From: Mixta calida
GTDB taxonomy: Bacteria > Pseudomonadota > Gammaproteobacteria > Enterobacterales > Enterobacteriaceae
Assembly (NCBI RefSeq): GCF_002953215.1
Contig: NZ_CP026378.1
Location: 1,222,540 to 1,286,539 of the forward strand
Length of the DNA: 64,000 nt
Direction: 5' to 3'
Below, in pieces: positions 63,630 through 64,000 of the stretch. Below the pieces are notes generated by a model that was not told the DNA's origin, did no database searches, and saw only the letters and a program-made list of their open reading frames with translations. Positions within the stretch are counted from its first letter, which is position 1; each line of letters begins with the position of its first letter. Both the position numbers and the translations under genes were made by a program.

Positions 63630-63706
63630 GTATCTGGAATAAGCATGTATTTAGTATGAAAAATACACATATTGTTATTAATCTATTGAAAATTATATGA
63701 TTAATA

Positions 63707-64000
63707 TTATCGTTGAATATTGGTCATCGTCAGGTTAATAATCGCCTGCACCAGATTGCTGACTTCATAAGCGGCGCGCGCCGGATCGACGACCTGAATA
63801 AAGCAGACGGCGTCGATGGTGACGTTGGCATTATCTTTAGAGATGACTTCCTGCGATGGCACATCCAACACCTGCTCCATCATATTGATTTTGCGGCCGA
63901 TGCGATCCATAAAGGGAACGACGAGATTGAGGCCCGGCTGCAACGTTTTGGTATAGCGGCCAAAACGCTCAACGGTCCACTGATAGCCCTGCGGCACGAT
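63707..64000 (-). pseudogene. qmcA: qmcA 5' part (runs off the right edge)
   Basis: N-terminal part of QmcA, in frame from [21 protein letters not shown] to [14 protein letters not shown], then two residues (QR) and a TAA stop supplied by the element. The first 20 or so codons with the membrane anchor are outside the window. As it stands the product is a truncated SPFH domain. Confidence 0.95.
63717..63727. other. attR core repeat
   Basis: Second copy of ATATTGGTCAT. The AT-rich 85 bases to its left, after the terminator, are the phage-side arm. Confidence 0.9.

Larger units (their letters stand above)
55143..63727 (+). mobile_element. integrated element with serine recombinase and phage tail-initiator operon
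   Basis: Bounded by the 11-base direct repeat ATATTGGTCAT at 55143-55153 and 63717-63727; 8,574 bases from repeat to repeat, about 7.3 kb without the IS. It splits qmcA between the Ile codon of MTNI and the following Arg. All genes except the IS are on the plus strand: recombinase, DUF5681-like protein, tail chaperone with frameshift, tape measure, Dit-like protein, plug, hub, terminator. The sequence is visibly more AT-rich than the flanks. Capsid, terminase, sheath, tube, fibre, lysis and repressor genes are absent. Confidence 0.92.

Noticed and set aside
55143-63727. Calling the insertion a complete prophage
   Set aside because: No capsid, portal, terminase, sheath, tube, lysis, replication or repressor gene can be found in any frame.

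Overview
The window is about 55 kb of conserved enterobacterial core chromosome (the cyoAB to qmcA stretch, in E. coli-like gene order) followed by a mobile element inserted in qmcA. Strong identities (CyoAB, AmpG, BolA, Tig, ClpPX, Lon, HupB, PpiD, AcrAB, DnaX, HtpG, Adk, CopA, CueR) and the GC-rich sequence point to Enterobacterales. A cysteine desulfhydrase-like gene divergent from decR, and the absence of E. coli-specific genes (ybaE, cof, mscK, priC, aes, fsr), suggest Erwiniaceae, probably Pantoea or a close relative. That is an inference; no rRNA is present to confirm it.

Layout: 1-5.4 kb, respiratory oxidase cyoAB, muropeptide permease ampG, lipoprotein yajG, bolA. 5.5-14.6 kb, the proteostasis block tig-clpP-clpX-lon-hupB-ppiD, with heat-shock type promoters before clpP and lon. 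14.6-25.6 kb, ybaV, fadM, queC, a PLP desulfhydrase with decR, the mdlAB exporter, the nitrogen pair glnK-amtB behind a sigma-54 promoter, tesB, ybaY and an alkyltransferase-like gene. 25.8-33.7 kb, 4.5S RNA, hha-tomB, an orphan gene, zinc-independent ribosomal proteins behind a Zur box, acrAB with acrR, rsmS. 33.7-43.5 kb, ybaN, apt, dnaX-ybaB-recR, htpG, adk, hemH (with a small inverted-repeat element upstream) and gsk. 43.5-54.6 kb, ybaL, ushA, a PACE efflux/LysR pair, ybaK, ybaP, copA, cueR, ybbJ. From 54.6 kb to the right edge, qmcA is split in two.

The most interesting part is the 8,574-bp element between two 11-bp direct repeats (55143-55153 and 63717-63727). The repeats lie inside the qmcA codons for Met-Thr-Asn-Ile, so precise excision would restore qmcA. 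The element carries a large serine recombinase (its tail end hit by an IS3-family insertion) and a tightly coupled operon resembling only the tail-initiator part of a contractile phage: a DUF5681-like protein, a tail assembly chaperone with a programmed -1 frameshift (slippery T TTT TTC), a 743-residue tape measure protein, a Dit-like junction protein, a baseplate plug and a baseplate hub. A rho-independent terminator closes the operon just inside the right end. No capsid, terminase, sheath, tube, fibre, lysis or repressor gene is present. The recombinase reading frame resumes directly after the IS, so the small size is not explained by an IS-associated deletion. The element could be an unusual mobile tail-initiator cassette, a satellite, or a remnant reduced before the IS arrived; sequence alone cannot decide.

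Other points of note are programmed frameshift sites in dnaX and copA, a 36-bp tandem repeat in the copA linker, a mini-element before hemH, and an NtrC-like site that doubles as a hairpin before glnK.
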